Counted from the first letter of the stretch, positions 9,490-19,234 are shown. The stretch: 64,000 nt of DNA from Cryobacterium zongtaii (GCF_002909375.1 NZ_PPXD01000027.1:27092-91091); one strand, 5' to 3'. The notes: generated by a model not told the origin, from the sequence alone. Made by a program: numbers and translations.

Positions 9490-11310
9490 ATGGGCGATGA
9501 CAAACATCCAACCGGGAACACGGCGACGGGGTCGCGCGGCAGCGACGAGGCCGTCGACCGTGGTTTCCTCGGCACCCTCGACCCCCTGATCATCCACGCC
9601 ACCGACGGCCGGGTGGTCTGGGAGATGGAGTCCCTCGCCTTCCTGGCCGGTGCGGGGTCGGAGAATGTGCACGACGGTCTCTGGCGGCAGAGCGCGCTGA
9701 CCGCCAGGCACGGCCTGTACCTGGTGACGGAGGGCATCTATCAGGTACGCGGCTTCGACCTGTCCAACATGACTCTCGTCGAGGGCGACCACGGGGTCAT
9801 CGTGATCGACCCGCTCATCTCGGCGGAGACCGCAGCGGCCGCACTGGCGCTGTACCGCAGCCATCGCGGCGACCGCCCGGTGTCGGCGATCGTGTACACC
9901 CACGCTCACGCCGACCACTTCGGCGGCGTGCTCGGTGTGATCGAACCCGACACCGGCATCCCCATCGTCGCCCCCGAACACTTTCTCGACAACGCGGTGT
10001 CCGAGAACGTCTACGCCGGAACCGCGATGTTCCGCCGCGGCTACTACTACGACGGGCACCCGCTTGCCCGGAACGCCGCCGGCCGAATCGGTATCGGCCT
10101 GGGCGCCGGCGCGTCGACAGGCAGCATCGGCCTGGTCGTGCCCACCCTCGACATCACGACGACGGGCCAGGAAGAGGTGCTCGACGGCGTGCGGATCGTC
10201 TTCCAGCTCACCCCCGGCACCGAGTGCCCGTCGGAGATGAACCTGTACTTCCCGGCGCAGCGCGCCCTGTGCATGGCCGAGAACGCCACCCACACCATGC
10301 ACAACCTGCTCACCCTGCGCGGCGCGCAGGTGCGCGACCCCCGCATGTGGTCCCGTTACCTGAGTGAGGCCACCGAACTGTTCGGCCACCGGTCCGATGT
10401 GGAATTTGCGTCGCACCACTGGCCGACCTGGGGAACCGACGCCATCGTCGCCTTCCTCACCGAGCAGCGCGACCTCTACGCCTACCTTCACGACCAGACC
10501 GTGCGACTGATGAACCAGGGCCAGACCGGTAGCGAGATCGCCGAGGCCTTCGAAATGCCGCCGTCGCTGGCCGGGAAATGGCACACCCACGGCTACTACG
10601 GGTCAGTGAGCCACAACGTCAAGGCGATCTACCAGCGCTACCTCGGCTGGTACGACGGCAACCCGGCGCACCTGTGGCAGCATCCGCCGACGGCCGCGGC
10701 CACCCGGTACGTCGATGTGATGGGCGGCGTCGCGGCCACCCTCGAGCACGCCAGGCGATACCTGGATGCCGGTGATCTGCGGTTCGCCGTGGAGCTGGCC
10801 AGTCACGCCGTCTTCGCCGACCCCGGTGACGGCGCGGCCCGCGAACTGTTGGCCACGGGCCTGGAGCGGCTGGGCTTCGGCGCGGAGAACGCCACCTGGC
10901 GGAACGTCTTCCTCACCGGGGCGACCGAGCTGCGGTACGGCGTGGGCCGCAACGACCTCGAGGCCGGCGGTCTGCTCGACGTGCTCACTGTCACCCAGCT
11001 CTTCGACACCCTGGCGATCCGGCTGGTGGGGCCCCGGTCGTGGAACGAGGGCTTCGCCATCAACTGGGTGATCACGGACACGCGGGAGCTCTACAGGCTG
11101 GAGCTCAGCCACGGAGCACTGATCCACTATCCGATCGACAAACCCCGCCCGGCGGACCTCAACGTGCGCATCACCCACGCCCGGCTGGCCCAGGCCGTGG
11201 CCGGCGGCTCCTTCAGCGGGGTGGACATGACCGGGGACGCCGGCGTGCTGCCGAGGTTGTTCGCGCTGCTGGACAGCCCGGATCCGACCTTCGCCGTTGT
11301 GACGCCGTAG
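9490..11310 (+). CDS. Alkyl/aryl sulfatase of the SdsA1 metallo-beta-lactamase family
   Basis: A 606-residue enzyme with the type III alkylsulfatase layout. An N-terminal metallo-beta-lactamase domain carries THAHADHFGG (H138, H140, D142, H143) and downstream metal ligands around ECPSEMNLYFP and NATHTMHN. A helical dimerisation domain follows, then a C-terminal SCP2-like lipid-binding domain. Members hydrolyse primary alkyl sulfates such as SDS to the alcohol and sulfate. I chose the ATG at 9490, after an AGAGAGG-like site; a GTG further upstream would add 29 residues without family match. No signal peptide is evident, whereas several family members are exported. Confidence 0.87.
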   Translation: MGDDKHPTGNTATGSRGSDEAVDRGFLGTLDPLIIHATDGRVVWEMESLAFLAGAGSENVHDGLWRQSALTARHGLYLVTEGIYQVRGFDLSNMTLVEGDHGVIVIDPLISAETAAAALALYRSHRGDRPVSAIVYTHAHADHFGGVLGVIEPDTGIPIVAPEHFLDNAVSENVYAGTAMFRRGYYYDGHPLARNAAGRIGIGLGAGASTGSIGLVVPTLDITTTGQEEVLDGVRIVFQLTPGTECPSEMNLYFPAQRALCMAENATHTMHNLLTLRGAQVRDPRMWSRYLSEATELFGHRSDVEFASHHWPTWGTDAIVAFLTEQRDLYAYLHDQTVRLMNQGQTGSEIAEAFEMPPSLAGKWHTHGYYGSVSHNVKAIYQRYLGWYDGNPAHLWQHPPTAAATRYVDVMGGVAATLEHARRYLDAGDLRFAVELASHAVFADPGDGAARELLATGLERLGFGAENATWRNVFLTGATELRYGVGRNDLEAGGLLDVLTVTQLFDTLAIRLVGPRSWNEGFAINWVITDTRELYRLELSHGALIHYPIDKPRPADLNVRITHARLAQAVAGGSFSGVDMTGDAGVLPRLFALLDSPDPTFAVVTP

Positions 11311-11314
11311 CGCC

Positions 11315-11335
11315 CTGACCCTCCGGACAGGTCAG
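11315..11335. terminator. Short hairpin between convergent genes
   Basis: CTGACC (11315-11320) pairs with GGTCAG (11330-11335) across a 9-nt loop, between the alkylsulfatase stop and the moaD stop, and includes the moaD stop codon. The stem is only 6 bp and there is no T-run, so this is a weak candidate. Confidence 0.3.
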
Positions 11336-11571
11336 CCGCCGGCGAATGGCGGCAGGACGTCGAGCCTGTCGCCCTCGTTCAGCACGCGGGCGCGGTCGGT
11401 GGTGGCCGTTCCGTTCACGATGAAGGAGCAGCGGGCGAAGACGGCGGGCGAGCTGCCGCCCAGATCCGTCAGGAAGGCGCCGATGGTGGCCCCGGCGGGC
11501 AGGTCGCGGGTTTCCTCAGCTACCCCCGTCGCCGCCTTGGCCGCGGCGTAATAGCGCACCTGCACCTGCAT
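11332..11571 (-). CDS. moaD: MoaD/ThiS-family sulfur carrier protein
   Basis: A 79-residue ubiquitin-fold protein ending in LPPFAGG; the C-terminal Gly-Gly is the site that is adenylated and thiocarboxylated. Start set at the ATG giving MQVQVRYYAAAKAATG, the usual MoaD beginning, with GAAGGG upstream; the frame is open 24 residues further but that stretch is not MoaD-like. It probably supplies sulfur to MoaE (14830) in molybdopterin synthase. It lies on the opposite strand from the other Mo-cofactor genes, which is unusual. Confidence 0.85.
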   Translation of the reverse strand: MQVQVRYYAAAKAATGVAEETRDLPAGATIGAFLTDLGGSSPAVFARCSFIVNGTATTDRARVLNEGDRLDVLPPFAGG

Positions 11572-11636
11572 GGTGATGAACCCTTCGTCGGTGGGCGGGC
11601 CGTACCTGCCGGCCCGTTCGTCCAGCCTACGACGGG

Positions 11637-12221
11637 TCACCACTCCGGAGCGGCGCGCAGGGCGTAGTGAAGCTCGACCAGGCCGTCATCGAAGCTCTGC
11701 GCACCGCGCAGGTCGAGAACGGCCGGGTCGGAGTCGGCCGGGAACACCCCGCGGCCGGCGCCGATCACGACGGGCATCACCACGAGGCGCACCTCATCCA
11801 CCTCGCCGGCGGCGAAGAATGCCCGGCTGAGGCTCAGGCTGCCCCACAGCACGACGATGCCGCTGGTCTCGGCCTTGATCCGGCGGATGGCCTCGACGGC
11901 GTCGCCGGACTCCAGGGTCGCCGCGGGCAGGTCGCCCCACGGGGCCTGGCTGAGCGTGCGGGAGAACACGTGGCGACGCAAAGCGTTGAGTGGGCCGGTG
12001 AGGACCTCGTCCGCCGCTTCCGGTGTGGGCCAGTAGCCCACGAACATGCGGTACGTGTTGGCGCCGAGCACCATTGTCTCGACGCCGTCGAGCCACGCCA
12101 GCTGGCTCCGGTCGAATTCGTCGGTGCGGCCATCGAGAAGTTCGTAGGCCGTGAACTCGTTGTCGAGGTTGGCCGCGAAGCCGTCGAGGGTCACGAACTG
12201 CTGCACCACGAGGTGTCCCAT
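11637..12221 (-). CDS. Dihydrofolate reductase-like (RibD C-terminal domain) protein
   Basis: A 194-residue protein of the RibD_C/YwjB-type reductase family: N-terminal strand HLVVQQFVTLDGFAA, the VLGANTYRMFVGYWP helix, and VVLWGSLSLSRAF, which matches the NADPH-binding G-S-x-x-L segment. Such proteins bind NAD(P)H, and their physiological substrates are mostly unknown. It is separate from riboflavin genes here and sits between moaD and moeA, with no clear functional link. Upstream of its start is a GGAAGGG-type site. Confidence 0.8.
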   Translation of the reverse strand: MGHLVVQQFVTLDGFAANLDNEFTAYELLDGRTDEFDRSQLAWLDGVETMVLGANTYRMFVGYWPTPEAADEVLTGPLNALRRHVFSRTLSQAPWGDLPAATLESGDAVEAIRRIKAETSGIVVLWGSLSLSRAFFAAGEVDEVRLVVMPVVIGAGRGVFPADSDPAVLDLRGAQSFDDGLVELHYALRAAPEW

Positions 12222-12377
12222 GAGTTGCCCTTCCGTATGAGAGCCCGTCCTACGGCCCGTGTATTCGAGGCACGATACGCCCGGGCCGAGCCGCCTTCAA
12301 GCAACCGGCCGGCGCCGGCCGCCGCCGAGCCGGTGCACACACGGCTTCGCGGCGGCGAACTGCGGCAAGATGGTGGC

Positions 12378-13709
12378 ATGAGCGCGCGCACGATCGACCA
12401 GCACCGGGAGGCCGTGGCGGCGCTTCTCGCACCGCTGTTCCAGAACCGCGCCGCTGAGGTGCTCCCCCTCTCGAGTGCTCGACTGACCGGTGACCCCGAC
12501 AGCTACCGGGACAGGTCCCTCGCGATCGCCGTCGACTCCCCCGTGGCGCTGCCTCCCTTCGACAACTCACAGATGGACGGCTACGCCGTGCGCGCCGGGG
12601 ACCTCGCGGCAGCCTCGGAGCTCACACCGACCAGCCTGACCGTGGCCGGCCGGATCGCCGCGGGTGACCCCGCCGGGCAGCTGGCGCCGGGCACCGCCGC
12701 CCCGATCATGACGGGCGCGCCGATCCCGGCGGGCGCGGATGCCGTGGTGCCGATCGAGCAGGCCGATCCGCCCCGCTTCCAGCCGCATGACCCCGACGGC
12801 ATGTCTCCCGTGGTTCAGAGCGTCTCGTTCCGCGCCGCCGTTCCGGTCGGCGGGTTCGTGCGCCCGACCGGCAGCGACGTGAACCCCGGTGACAGGCTCC
12901 TCGACGCGGGAACCCGGCTCGGCCCGGCCCAGTACGGGGTCCTCGCCGGGACCGGGCTGACCTCGGTTTCCGTGCTGCGGCGTGTCAGGGTCTTGCTCAT
13001 CGCGACCGGCCACGAGATCCGCGAGCCCGGCGAGAACCTGGCCGCCGGCCAGATCTACGACTCCAACAGCGTCATCCTCGGCCAGGCCCTGCGAGATGCC
13101 GGCTGCACGGTGACCGCCCGGCCGTGCCGTTCCGACGATGCCGCCGACCTCCTTGCCCTCCTCGCCGAGGCCCCGGAGGTGGACCTCGTGGTCACCGTCG
13201 GCGGCGTCAGCGCCGGGGCCCGGGAGGTGGTGCGCGATGCGCTGGGCCCACTCGGTGTGACCTTCCAGCACGTCGCGATGCAGCCCGGCGGCCCGCAGGG
13301 GCTCGGCGCGATCGCGGTGCCGATCAACACTGTGCCGAGCACCACCGTGCCGAGCACCACCGTGCCGATCCACACCGTGCCCGTGATCACCTTCCCCGGC
13401 AACCCGGTGAGCGCCCTCATCTCGTTCGAGGTGTTCCTGCGGCCGGTTCTGCGGCGCCTGGCCGGACTGGCGAGACCCGACCGGGAGTTGCGGAGCGCCC
13501 CCCTTTCCGCGCCGGTGGAGTCGCCGGCCGGCAAACACCAGCTGCGGCGCGGCATCCTGCGACCCGACGGCACCCTCGAACTGGTGGGCGGTGCCAGTTC
13601 GCACCTCCTGCACGCCTATGCCACCGCGACGGTGCTCGTGCACCTGCCCGTCGGGGTCGGCAGTGTCGCCGCGGGCGAACCCGTGGACTATTGGAGTATC
13701 GATGACTGA
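12378..13709 (+). CDS. moeA: Molybdopterin molybdenumtransferase MoeA
   Basis: A 443-residue enzyme that inserts molybdate into adenylylated molybdopterin. Visible motifs: [14 protein letters not shown] at the N-terminus, [16 protein letters not shown], the MogA-like domain with TVGGVSAG, and [15 protein letters not shown]. An in-frame five-unit VPxxT repeat (residues 314-338) lies immediately before the FPGNPVS motif, where the family has only a few residues. Start ATG at 12378; the 8-nt overlap of its end with moaC shows coupling. First gene of a moeA-moaC-mog-moaE operon. Confidence 0.93.
   Translation: MSARTIDQHREAVAALLAPLFQNRAAEVLPLSSARLTGDPDSYRDRSLAIAVDSPVALPPFDNSQMDGYAVRAGDLAAASELTPTSLTVAGRIAAGDPAGQLAPGTAAPIMTGAPIPAGADAVVPIEQADPPRFQPHDPDGMSPVVQSVSFRAAVPVGGFVRPTGSDVNPGDRLLDAGTRLGPAQYGVLAGTGLTSVSVLRRVRVLLIATGHEIREPGENLAAGQIYDSNSVILGQALRDAGCTVTARPCRSDDAADLLALLAEAPEVDLVVTVGGVSAGAREVVRDALGPLGVTFQHVAMQPGGPQGLGAIAVPINTVPSTTVPSTTVPIHTVPVITFPGNPVSALISFEVFLRPVLRRLAGLARPDRELRSAPLSAPVESPAGKHQLRRGILRPDGTLELVGGASSHLLHAYATATVLVHLPVGVGSVAAGEPVDYWSIDD
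13317..13391 (+). repeat. 15-bp in-frame tandem repeat in moeA, 5 units
   Basis: Units start at 13317, 13332, 13347, 13362 and 13377; units 2 and 3 are identical (gtgccgagcaccacc). They encode [20 protein letters not shown] and VPVIT just before the conserved FPGNPVS motif. Confidence 0.9.
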
Positions 13710-14208
13710 AACACCGTCCGACAACACCCCGGCGCCGCCCGCCCGGCTCAGCCACGTACGCGCCGACGGCGCCGCCCTCATGGTGGACGTGACCGACAAG
13801 CCCGTCACCAAACGACGAGCCACCGCCACGGCCACCCTGATCACCCGGCCCGACGTGATCGCCCTGCTGGTCGCCGGCGAACTACCCAAGGGCGAGGCCC
13901 TCGCCGTGGCCAGGGTGGCCGGCATCATGGGCGCCAAGCAGACCTCGGCGTTGATCCCGCTCTGTCACCCCCTCCCGCTCAGCGGTGCCACCATCGACTT
14001 CGCTCCCGGTGACGATCGGGTTCTCATCAGCGCGACGGTGAAGACCACCGGGGTGACCGGTGTCGAGATGGAGGCGCTGACCGCGGTGTCTGTGGCGGCG
14101 CTCACCCTGTACGACATGATCAAGGCCGTGGACAAACACGCGGTGATCACCGGCATCAGGGTGCTGGCGAAGTCCGGCGGCAAGAGCGGCGACTGGAGCA
14201 CCGAGTGA
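13702..14208 (+). CDS. moaC: Cyclic pyranopterin monophosphate synthase MoaC
   Basis: A 168-residue enzyme of the first molybdopterin step, converting the MoaA product to cyclic pyranopterin monophosphate. Signature segments present: [21 protein letters not shown] near the start, [41 protein letters not shown] and the C-terminal [22 protein letters not shown]. The start overlaps the moeA stop by 8 nt. MoaA, the radical-SAM partner, is not in the window. Confidence 0.96.
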   Translation: MTETPSDNTPAPPARLSHVRADGAALMVDVTDKPVTKRRATATATLITRPDVIALLVAGELPKGEALAVARVAGIMGAKQTSALIPLCHPLPLSGATIDFAPGDDRVLISATVKTTGVTGVEMEALTAVSVAALTLYDMIKAVDKHAVITGIRVLAKSGGKSGDWSTE

Positions 14209-14840
14209 GCGCGACAGCCGGGCCGAGCGGACGGCCCGGCGACGGGCGCACCGGGCAGGTGATCGTGGCGTCGACCCGCGCGGCCGCCGGCGTGTACACC
14301 GACCGCACCGGACCCGTCATCGACGCCTGGCTGCGCGAGCGCGGCTGGCTGGTCTTGGACCGGGCCGTCGTCGCCGACGGCGAATCTGTCGGCGACGCTC
14401 TGGCCGCGGCCATCGAAGCCGGCCTCGACCTGGTCATCACGACAGGCGGCACCGGCGTGAGCCCCACCGACCAGACCCCGGAGCAGACCCTGCCGCTGCT
14501 GGATCGCCAGCTGCCCGGAATCATGGAGGAGCTGCGGCGGCGGGGCACGGCCGCCACACCGCTCGCCGTGCTCTCTCGCGGTTATGCGGGCATCGCCAGG
14601 GGCCGCACCGTCGTGATCAACCTGCCCGGTTCCACCGGGGGCGTGCGCGACGGGCTGGCCGTGCTCGCCGAGCTGCTCGACCACCTCATCGACCAGGTGC
14701 GTGGAGTCGACCATGCCGGTACGCCGGCCGCCGCCGACCACCAGGCCGCTCCCGCCAAGGCCTCATCGTCGAAGGCCCCATCGCCCAAGGCCGTCGCCCG
14801 CAATGGCACACCCCCCAAGGACCCCCGACATGGCCACTGA
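14205..14840 (+). CDS. mog: Molybdopterin adenylyltransferase (MogA/MoaB family)
   Basis: A 211-residue protein of the MogA/MoaB fold that adenylylates molybdopterin before MoeA acts. The glycine-rich site [18 protein letters not shown] and the later [14 protein letters not shown] are both intact. GTG start by 4-nt overlap with moaC. The last 40 residues are a Lys/Pro/Ser-rich low-complexity tail beyond the normal fold (about 165 residues), and its end is overlapped by moaE. Confidence 0.92.
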   Translation: MSATAGPSGRPGDGRTGQVIVASTRAAAGVYTDRTGPVIDAWLRERGWLVLDRAVVADGESVGDALAAAIEAGLDLVITTGGTGVSPTDQTPEQTLPLLDRQLPGIMEELRRRGTAATPLAVLSRGYAGIARGRTVVINLPGSTGGVRDGLAVLAELLDHLIDQVRGVDHAGTPAAADHQAAPAKASSSKAPSPKAVARNGTPPKDPRHGH

Positions 14841-15270
14841 GCCCACCCCGCACGTGCTGTTCGCCCGCGTCGACGACACCCCGATCACCGTCGACGAGTG
14901 CACGGATGCCGTGGCCGACGCCACAGCAGGCGCCGTCGTGTCGTTCGCGGGTGTTGTGCGCAACCACGACGAGGACCGCGGCGTGACCTGGCTGCGCTAC
15001 AGCGCCCATCCGAGCGCCCAGACCGTGCTCGAGGAGGTCGCGCACGAGGTGGCCCTGGCCCACCCGGGCTGCCGGATCGCCGCCGCGCACCGGGTGGGCG
15101 ATCTGGGCATCGGGGACGTGGCGCTGGCCTGCGCCGTGGCGTCCGCGCACCGGGCCGAGGCCTTCGCGGCCTGCGCCGCCCTGGTAGACGAGATCAAGGC
15201 CCGGGTGCCCATCTGGAAGGAACAGGGCTTCACCGACGGCAGCACCGAGTGGGTCGCCGCGCTCCGCTGA
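14830..15270 (+). CDS. moaE: Molybdopterin synthase catalytic subunit MoaE
   Basis: A 146-residue catalytic subunit of molybdopterin synthase; it pairs with the MoaD-like carrier to put the dithiolene sulfurs on precursor Z. Motifs: GAVVSFAGVVRNHDEDRGV, HRVGDLGIGDVALACAVAS and RVPIWKEQGFTDGSTEWV, with the conserved lysine in IWKEQ. ATG at 14830 overlaps the mog stop by 11 nt; an ATG 27 nt upstream is an alternative. Last gene of the Mo-cofactor operon. Confidence 0.94.
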   Translation: MATEPTPHVLFARVDDTPITVDECTDAVADATAGAVVSFAGVVRNHDEDRGVTWLRYSAHPSAQTVLEEVAHEVALAHPGCRIAAAHRVGDLGIGDVALACAVASAHRAEAFAACAALVDEIKARVPIWKEQGFTDGSTEWVAALR

Positions 15271-15303
15271 CCCGTCTCCCGACGCCCCGCCAACGGTTCC
15301 CCC

Positions 15304-15356
15304 AACGGACAAATGGTCCGGGTACACCGGGCGCAGAAGTCCGCACGGGCAACAGG
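15304..15356. repeat. Dispersed intergenic repeat, copy A
   Basis: Contains CGGAC-AAATG-GTCCG, then CACCGGG, GTCCG and GGCAACAG in the same order and spacing as the element at 30011-30076. It lies in the 263-bp gap between moaE and the xanthine dehydrogenase genes. Nothing else in that gap was recognised apart from the GGGAGG ribosome site before 15534. Confidence 0.6.
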
Positions 15357-15533
15357 TGCACCCAGATCACGCCGCAAAACTGGGCATCGGCTGAGGGCGG
15401 CCGGGCCGGTTTACACGACCGACACAATGCTGCGCTTGACTAGGGATGTCGGCGCCCGCGATGGCGCCCCTCGGCGGGCCCACAGGCCCGGCGACACCCG
15501 GATGCTGCGCATCCACGACATTGGGAGGCACGG

Positions 15534-16385
15534 ATGGACCTGACCACCGTTGCGACCATCACGCAGGCCCGCACCCGCGCCGACCTGGCCGCCCTCGGCG
15601 AGACCGTGGTGCCGCTGGCCGGCGGTTCCGAACTCTTCGCCGACCCGCGCATCCACCTCACCGGCCTCGTCGACCTGCAGACCATGGGCTGGCCGGCGCT
15701 GACCACCGGGGCAGACGGACTCGAGATCGCCGCCACCTGCACCCTCGCCGAACTGTCGCGGATGCCCGCCGAGCCCGGCTGGGTCGCCCACCCCATCTTC
15801 CACCTGGCCTGCACGGCCCTGTTCGGCTCCTTCAAGGTCTGGAACGTCGCCACCGTCGGCGGCAACCTGTGCACCTCGCTGCCCGCGGGCCCGATGATCT
15901 GCCTCACCGCCGCCCTCGACGCCGAGGTCCTGATCTGGCACGCCGACGGCACCGACAGCCGGATGCCGGCCCTCGACTTCGTCACCGGCAACACCACCAA
16001 CGTGCTCGAACCCGGCGACGTGCTGCGCTCCATCCACGTGCCCGCCGCCACGCTTACTGCCCGCACCGCGTACCGCAAGATCGCCCTGTCCCCCCTCGGC
16101 CGCTCCGGCGCCGTGCTCATCGGCCGCCTCGACACCGACGGCCGTTTTGTGCTCACCGTGACCGGCGGCACCGTGCGCCCGGTGCAACTGCGCTACCCCT
16201 CGCTGCCCGATCCGGCCGCCTTGGCCGCCGACATCGCAGGTCTAGACGCCTGGTTCACGGATGCGCACGGCGCCGCCGACTGGCGCCGCGCCATGAGCGG
16301 ACTGCTCGGCGAGGAAATCCGCCAAGAACTGGCCGCGCCGACCGACCCGCCCAGACCCGGCACCGGCGACGGGAGCCGCGCATGA
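15534..16385 (+). CDS. Xanthine dehydrogenase-type FAD-binding subunit
   Basis: A 283-residue CoxM/YgfM-like FAD subunit of molybdenum hydroxylases. The pyrophosphate-binding loop is PLAGGSELFADPR near residue 25 and the second FAD motif is ATVGGNLCTSLPAGP near residue 105. It carries electrons from the Fe-S centres to an acceptor such as NAD+. Preceded by a strong GGGAGG site and joined by ATGA overlap to the fused Fe-S/Mo subunit. Size and pairing match the E. coli YgfM-XdhD pair better than the XdhABC arrangement. Confidence 0.9.
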   Translation: MDLTTVATITQARTRADLAALGETVVPLAGGSELFADPRIHLTGLVDLQTMGWPALTTGADGLEIAATCTLAELSRMPAEPGWVAHPIFHLACTALFGSFKVWNVATVGGNLCTSLPAGPMICLTAALDAEVLIWHADGTDSRMPALDFVTGNTTNVLEPGDVLRSIHVPAATLTARTAYRKIALSPLGRSGAVLIGRLDTDGRFVLTVTGGTVRPVQLRYPSLPDPAALAADIAGLDAWFTDAHGAADWRRAMSGLLGEEIRQELAAPTDPPRPGTGDGSRA

Positions 16386-19234
16386 AGCTGACCGTGAACG
16401 GCAACCCGATCGACGCGCCGGCCGCGGCCGGCCAGGCCCTGCGCACCTACCTGCGCCAGCAGGAACACTTCGAGGTCAAGAAGGGCTGCGACACCGGCGA
16501 CTGCGGCGCCTGCTCGGTGCTCGTGGACGGCACCCCGGTGCACTCGTGCATCTACCCGGCCTACCGCGCCGAGGGTCGCGAGGTCACCACCGCCACCGGC
16601 ATCGGCGGGCCGGAGACCCTGGCCCCGATCCAGCAGCGCTTCATCGACGCGGCCGGTTTCCAGTGCGGCTTCTGCACGCCGGGCATGATCGTGACGGCGT
16701 CGACCATCCAGGAGCACCAGCTCGACGACCTGCCCCGCCTGCTCAAGGGCAACCTGTGCCGGTGCACGGGCTACCGGGCCATCGACGACGCCATCCGCGA
16801 CCGGCACACCCCGGCCGACGGCGGCTGCGGGCACGACCACGAACACACCGCCGCCGGTGCAGCGGATGCGGCAACCCCCGACTCCGCAGCCGGCTCCGCA
16901 CCGGTCGCCGCCCCGATCTCCGGCCTCGGCCCGGTGCGTCGCACCAAGCCCCGAACCACCGCGCGCACCTCCGCCACCGACGGCCGCGTCGGCGGCTCGC
17001 TCCGCGCCCCCGCCGCCGCCAGGGTGGTCAGCGGACAGGAGCCGTACACCCTCGACGTGGCCGTGCCGGGCCTGCTGCACCTCGCCGTGCTGCGGAGCCC
17101 GCACGCCCACGCCAGGGTGCTCTCCCTCGACGACACCGCCGCCCGCGCCCTGCCCGGGGTGCGCGCCGTGCTCAGCGCCGCCGACTCCCCCGCCACCCTG
17201 TACTCCTCGGCCAGGCACGAGAGCCGGCTCGACGACCCCGACGACAGCCTGGTTCTGGACTCCGTGATGCGGCACCGCGGCCAGCGGGTGGCCGCGGTGG
17301 TCGCCGATTCCGTGGCCATCGCGGAGCACGCCTGCCGGTTGCTCGAGGTGGACTACGAGTTGCTGCCCGCGGTCTTCGACCCCGCCGAAGCGCTGCGCCC
17401 CGGCGCCCCGCTGGTGCACGGCGAGAAGGATGCGACGATCAGCCGCCTGGCCGACCCGTCCCGGAACCTCGTCGCCGAGCTGCACGGCGAGTACGGCGAT
17501 GTGACGGCGGCACTGGCCACTGCGCACACCGTGGTGACCGGAACCTGGCAGACCCAGCGGGTCGCCCACACCCAGCTGGAGACCCACGCCACCATCGGCT
17601 GGCTGGAGGACGAACGGCTCGTGCTGCGTACCAGCTCCCAGGTACCGTTCCTGGTGCAGAAAGAGATCAGCCGCATCTTCGACCTCGATCTCGAGGCCGT
17701 GCGAGTGTTCACCGCCCGCGTCGGCGGCGGCTTCGGCGGCAAGCAGGAGATCCTCACCGAGGACATCGTGACCCTCGCGGTACTGAAGACCGGGCGGCCC
17801 GTGCAGTACGAGTTCACCCGCACCGACGAACTCGCCGCCTCGCCCACCCGGCACCCGATGCGGGTAGGCGTCACCCTGGCTGCCACGGGCGACGGCCGGC
17901 TCACCGCCCTGACGGTCGACGTGCTCTCCGACACCGGCTCATACGGCAACCACGCCCCCGGCGTCATGTTCCACGGCACCAGCGAGTCCGTGGCGCTGTA
18001 CAACGTGCCCAACAAACGGGTGGATGCTCAGGCCGTGTACACGAACAATCCGCCGTCGGGCGCCTTCCGCGGTTACGGGCTGGGCCAGGTCATCTACGGG
18101 ATCGAGTGCGCCCTCGACGAACTCGCCGTCGAGCTGGGCCTGAACCCGTTCGACATCCGCCGGATCAACTCGGTGCGCCCCGGCGACCCTCTCGTGGTGA
18201 CCCATCAGGAGGGCGACGACATCGGCTTCGCCAGCTATGGCCTGGACCAGTGCCTCGACCTGGCCCAGGCGGCCCTGATTCGCGGCAATGGGGTGGCCGC
18301 CCCGACCGGCGCCACCTGGCGGGTGGGCGAGGGCATGGCGTCGGCGATGATCGCGACGACCCCGCCGCGCGGCCACTTCTCGCAGGCGACCATCACCCTG
18401 GACCAGAATGGACGCTACCTGGTGCGGGTGGGCACCGCCGAGTTCGGCAACGGCACCACGACGGTGCACACCCAGATCGCGGCGACGGTGCTGAACACCG
18501 GCCCGGATCGCATCGAGATCCGCCAGTCCGACACCGACGCCGCCGGCTACGACACCGGCGCCTTCGGGTCGGCCGGGGTAGTGGTGGCCGGCAAGGCCGT
18601 GCACGGCGCGGCGCTCGAGCTGGCCGGTCTGCTGCGCGAGAAAGCGGCCCGACTCACCGGCATTGCGGCCGGGGACTTCGTCCTCGCGGCCGACGGACTG
18701 CGGGCCGGCGACGTGTTCGTGCCGCTGGCCGCGCTTTCCGGCCCGGACGGCCTCACCGGAACCGGCCGGGAGGACGGCGCCCGCCGTTCGCTGGCATTCA
18801 ACGTGCACGCGTTCCGGGTGGCCGTGAACACCGCCACCGGCGAGGTGCGCATGTTGCAGTCCATCCAGACCGCGGATGCCGGCTTCGTGATGAATCCCGA
18901 ACAGTGCCGCGGCCAGATCGAGGGCGGGGTGGCGCAGGCCATCGGTACCGCGCTGTACGAGGAACTCATCCTCGACGGCGCCGGCACCGTTGAAACAAGG
19001 GTGCTGCGCAACTATCACATACCGCAGCTGGCGGACCTGCCGGTGACCGAGGTGTACTTCGCGGACACCGCCGACGACCTGGGGCCGTACGGCGCCAAGT
19101 CGATGAGCGAGTCGCCGTACAACCCGGTGGCGCCGGCGCTGGCCAACGCGGTGCGCGATGCTCTCGGCATCCGCTCGTACGAACTGCCGATGTCGCGCGA
19201 CCGCCTGTGGCGCCTGATGAACAGGGGCGCCTGA
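16382..19234 (+). CDS. Xanthine dehydrogenase, fused [2Fe-2S] and molybdopterin-binding subunit
   Basis: A 950-residue molybdenum hydroxylase, expected to oxidise hypoxanthine and xanthine to urate. Residues 1-140 carry two [2Fe-2S] sites (C36, C41, C44, C56; C95, C98, C126, C128). A linker follows (about 140-190), rich in Ala/Pro/Thr with a CGHDHEH cluster, and then the molybdopterin domains: GGGFGGKQE, GAFRGYG, FGSAGVVVAGKAVHG and C-terminal GAKSMSESPYNPVAPA containing the active glutamate. Start by ATGA overlap. Context (guanine deaminase, uricase, Mo-cofactor genes, XdhC) supports purine oxidation. The fusion resembles E. coli XdhD. Confidence 0.92.
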   Translation: MKLTVNGNPIDAPAAAGQALRTYLRQQEHFEVKKGCDTGDCGACSVLVDGTPVHSCIYPAYRAEGREVTTATGIGGPETLAPIQQRFIDAAGFQCGFCTPGMIVTASTIQEHQLDDLPRLLKGNLCRCTGYRAIDDAIRDRHTPADGGCGHDHEHTAAGAADAATPDSAAGSAPVAAPISGLGPVRRTKPRTTARTSATDGRVGGSLRAPAAARVVSGQEPYTLDVAVPGLLHLAVLRSPHAHARVLSLDDTAARALPGVRAVLSAADSPATLYSSARHESRLDDPDDSLVLDSVMRHRGQRVAAVVADSVAIAEHACRLLEVDYELLPAVFDPAEALRPGAPLVHGEKDATISRLADPSRNLVAELHGEYGDVTAALATAHTVVTGTWQTQRVAHTQLETHATIGWLEDERLVLRTSSQVPFLVQKEISRIFDLDLEAVRVFTARVGGGFGGKQEILTEDIVTLAVLKTGRPVQYEFTRTDELAASPTRHPMRVGVTLAATGDGRLTALTVDVLSDTGSYGNHAPGVMFHGTSESVALYNVPNKRVDAQAVYTNNPPSGAFRGYGLGQVIYGIECALDELAVELGLNPFDIRRINSVRPGDPLVVTHQEGDDIGFASYGLDQCLDLAQAALIRGNGVAAPTGATWRVGEGMASAMIATTPPRGHFSQATITLDQNGRYLVRVGTAEFGNGTTTVHTQIAATVLNTGPDRIEIRQSDTDAAGYDTGAFGSAGVVVAGKAVHGAALELAGLLREKAARLTGIAAGDFVLAADGLRAGDVFVPLAALSGPDGLTGTGREDGARRSLAFNVHAFRVAVNTATGEVRMLQSIQTADAGFVMNPEQCRGQIEGGVAQAIGTALYEELILDGAGTVETRVLRNYHIPQLADLPVTEVYFADTADDLGPYGAKSMSESPYNPVAPALANAVRDALGIRSYELPMSRDRLWRLMNRGA

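Noticed and set aside
12306..12321. 16-bp perfect palindrome CGGCCGGCGCCGGCCG before moeA
   Set aside because: Made only of GC dinucleotide patterns common by chance in such DNA; no T-run or promoter context.
16193..18993. Long open frames overlapping the xanthine dehydrogenase gene on both strands
   Set aside because: Arg/Pro/His- or Gly/Val-rich composition with no domain; the sense gene has intact Fe-S and Mo motifs.
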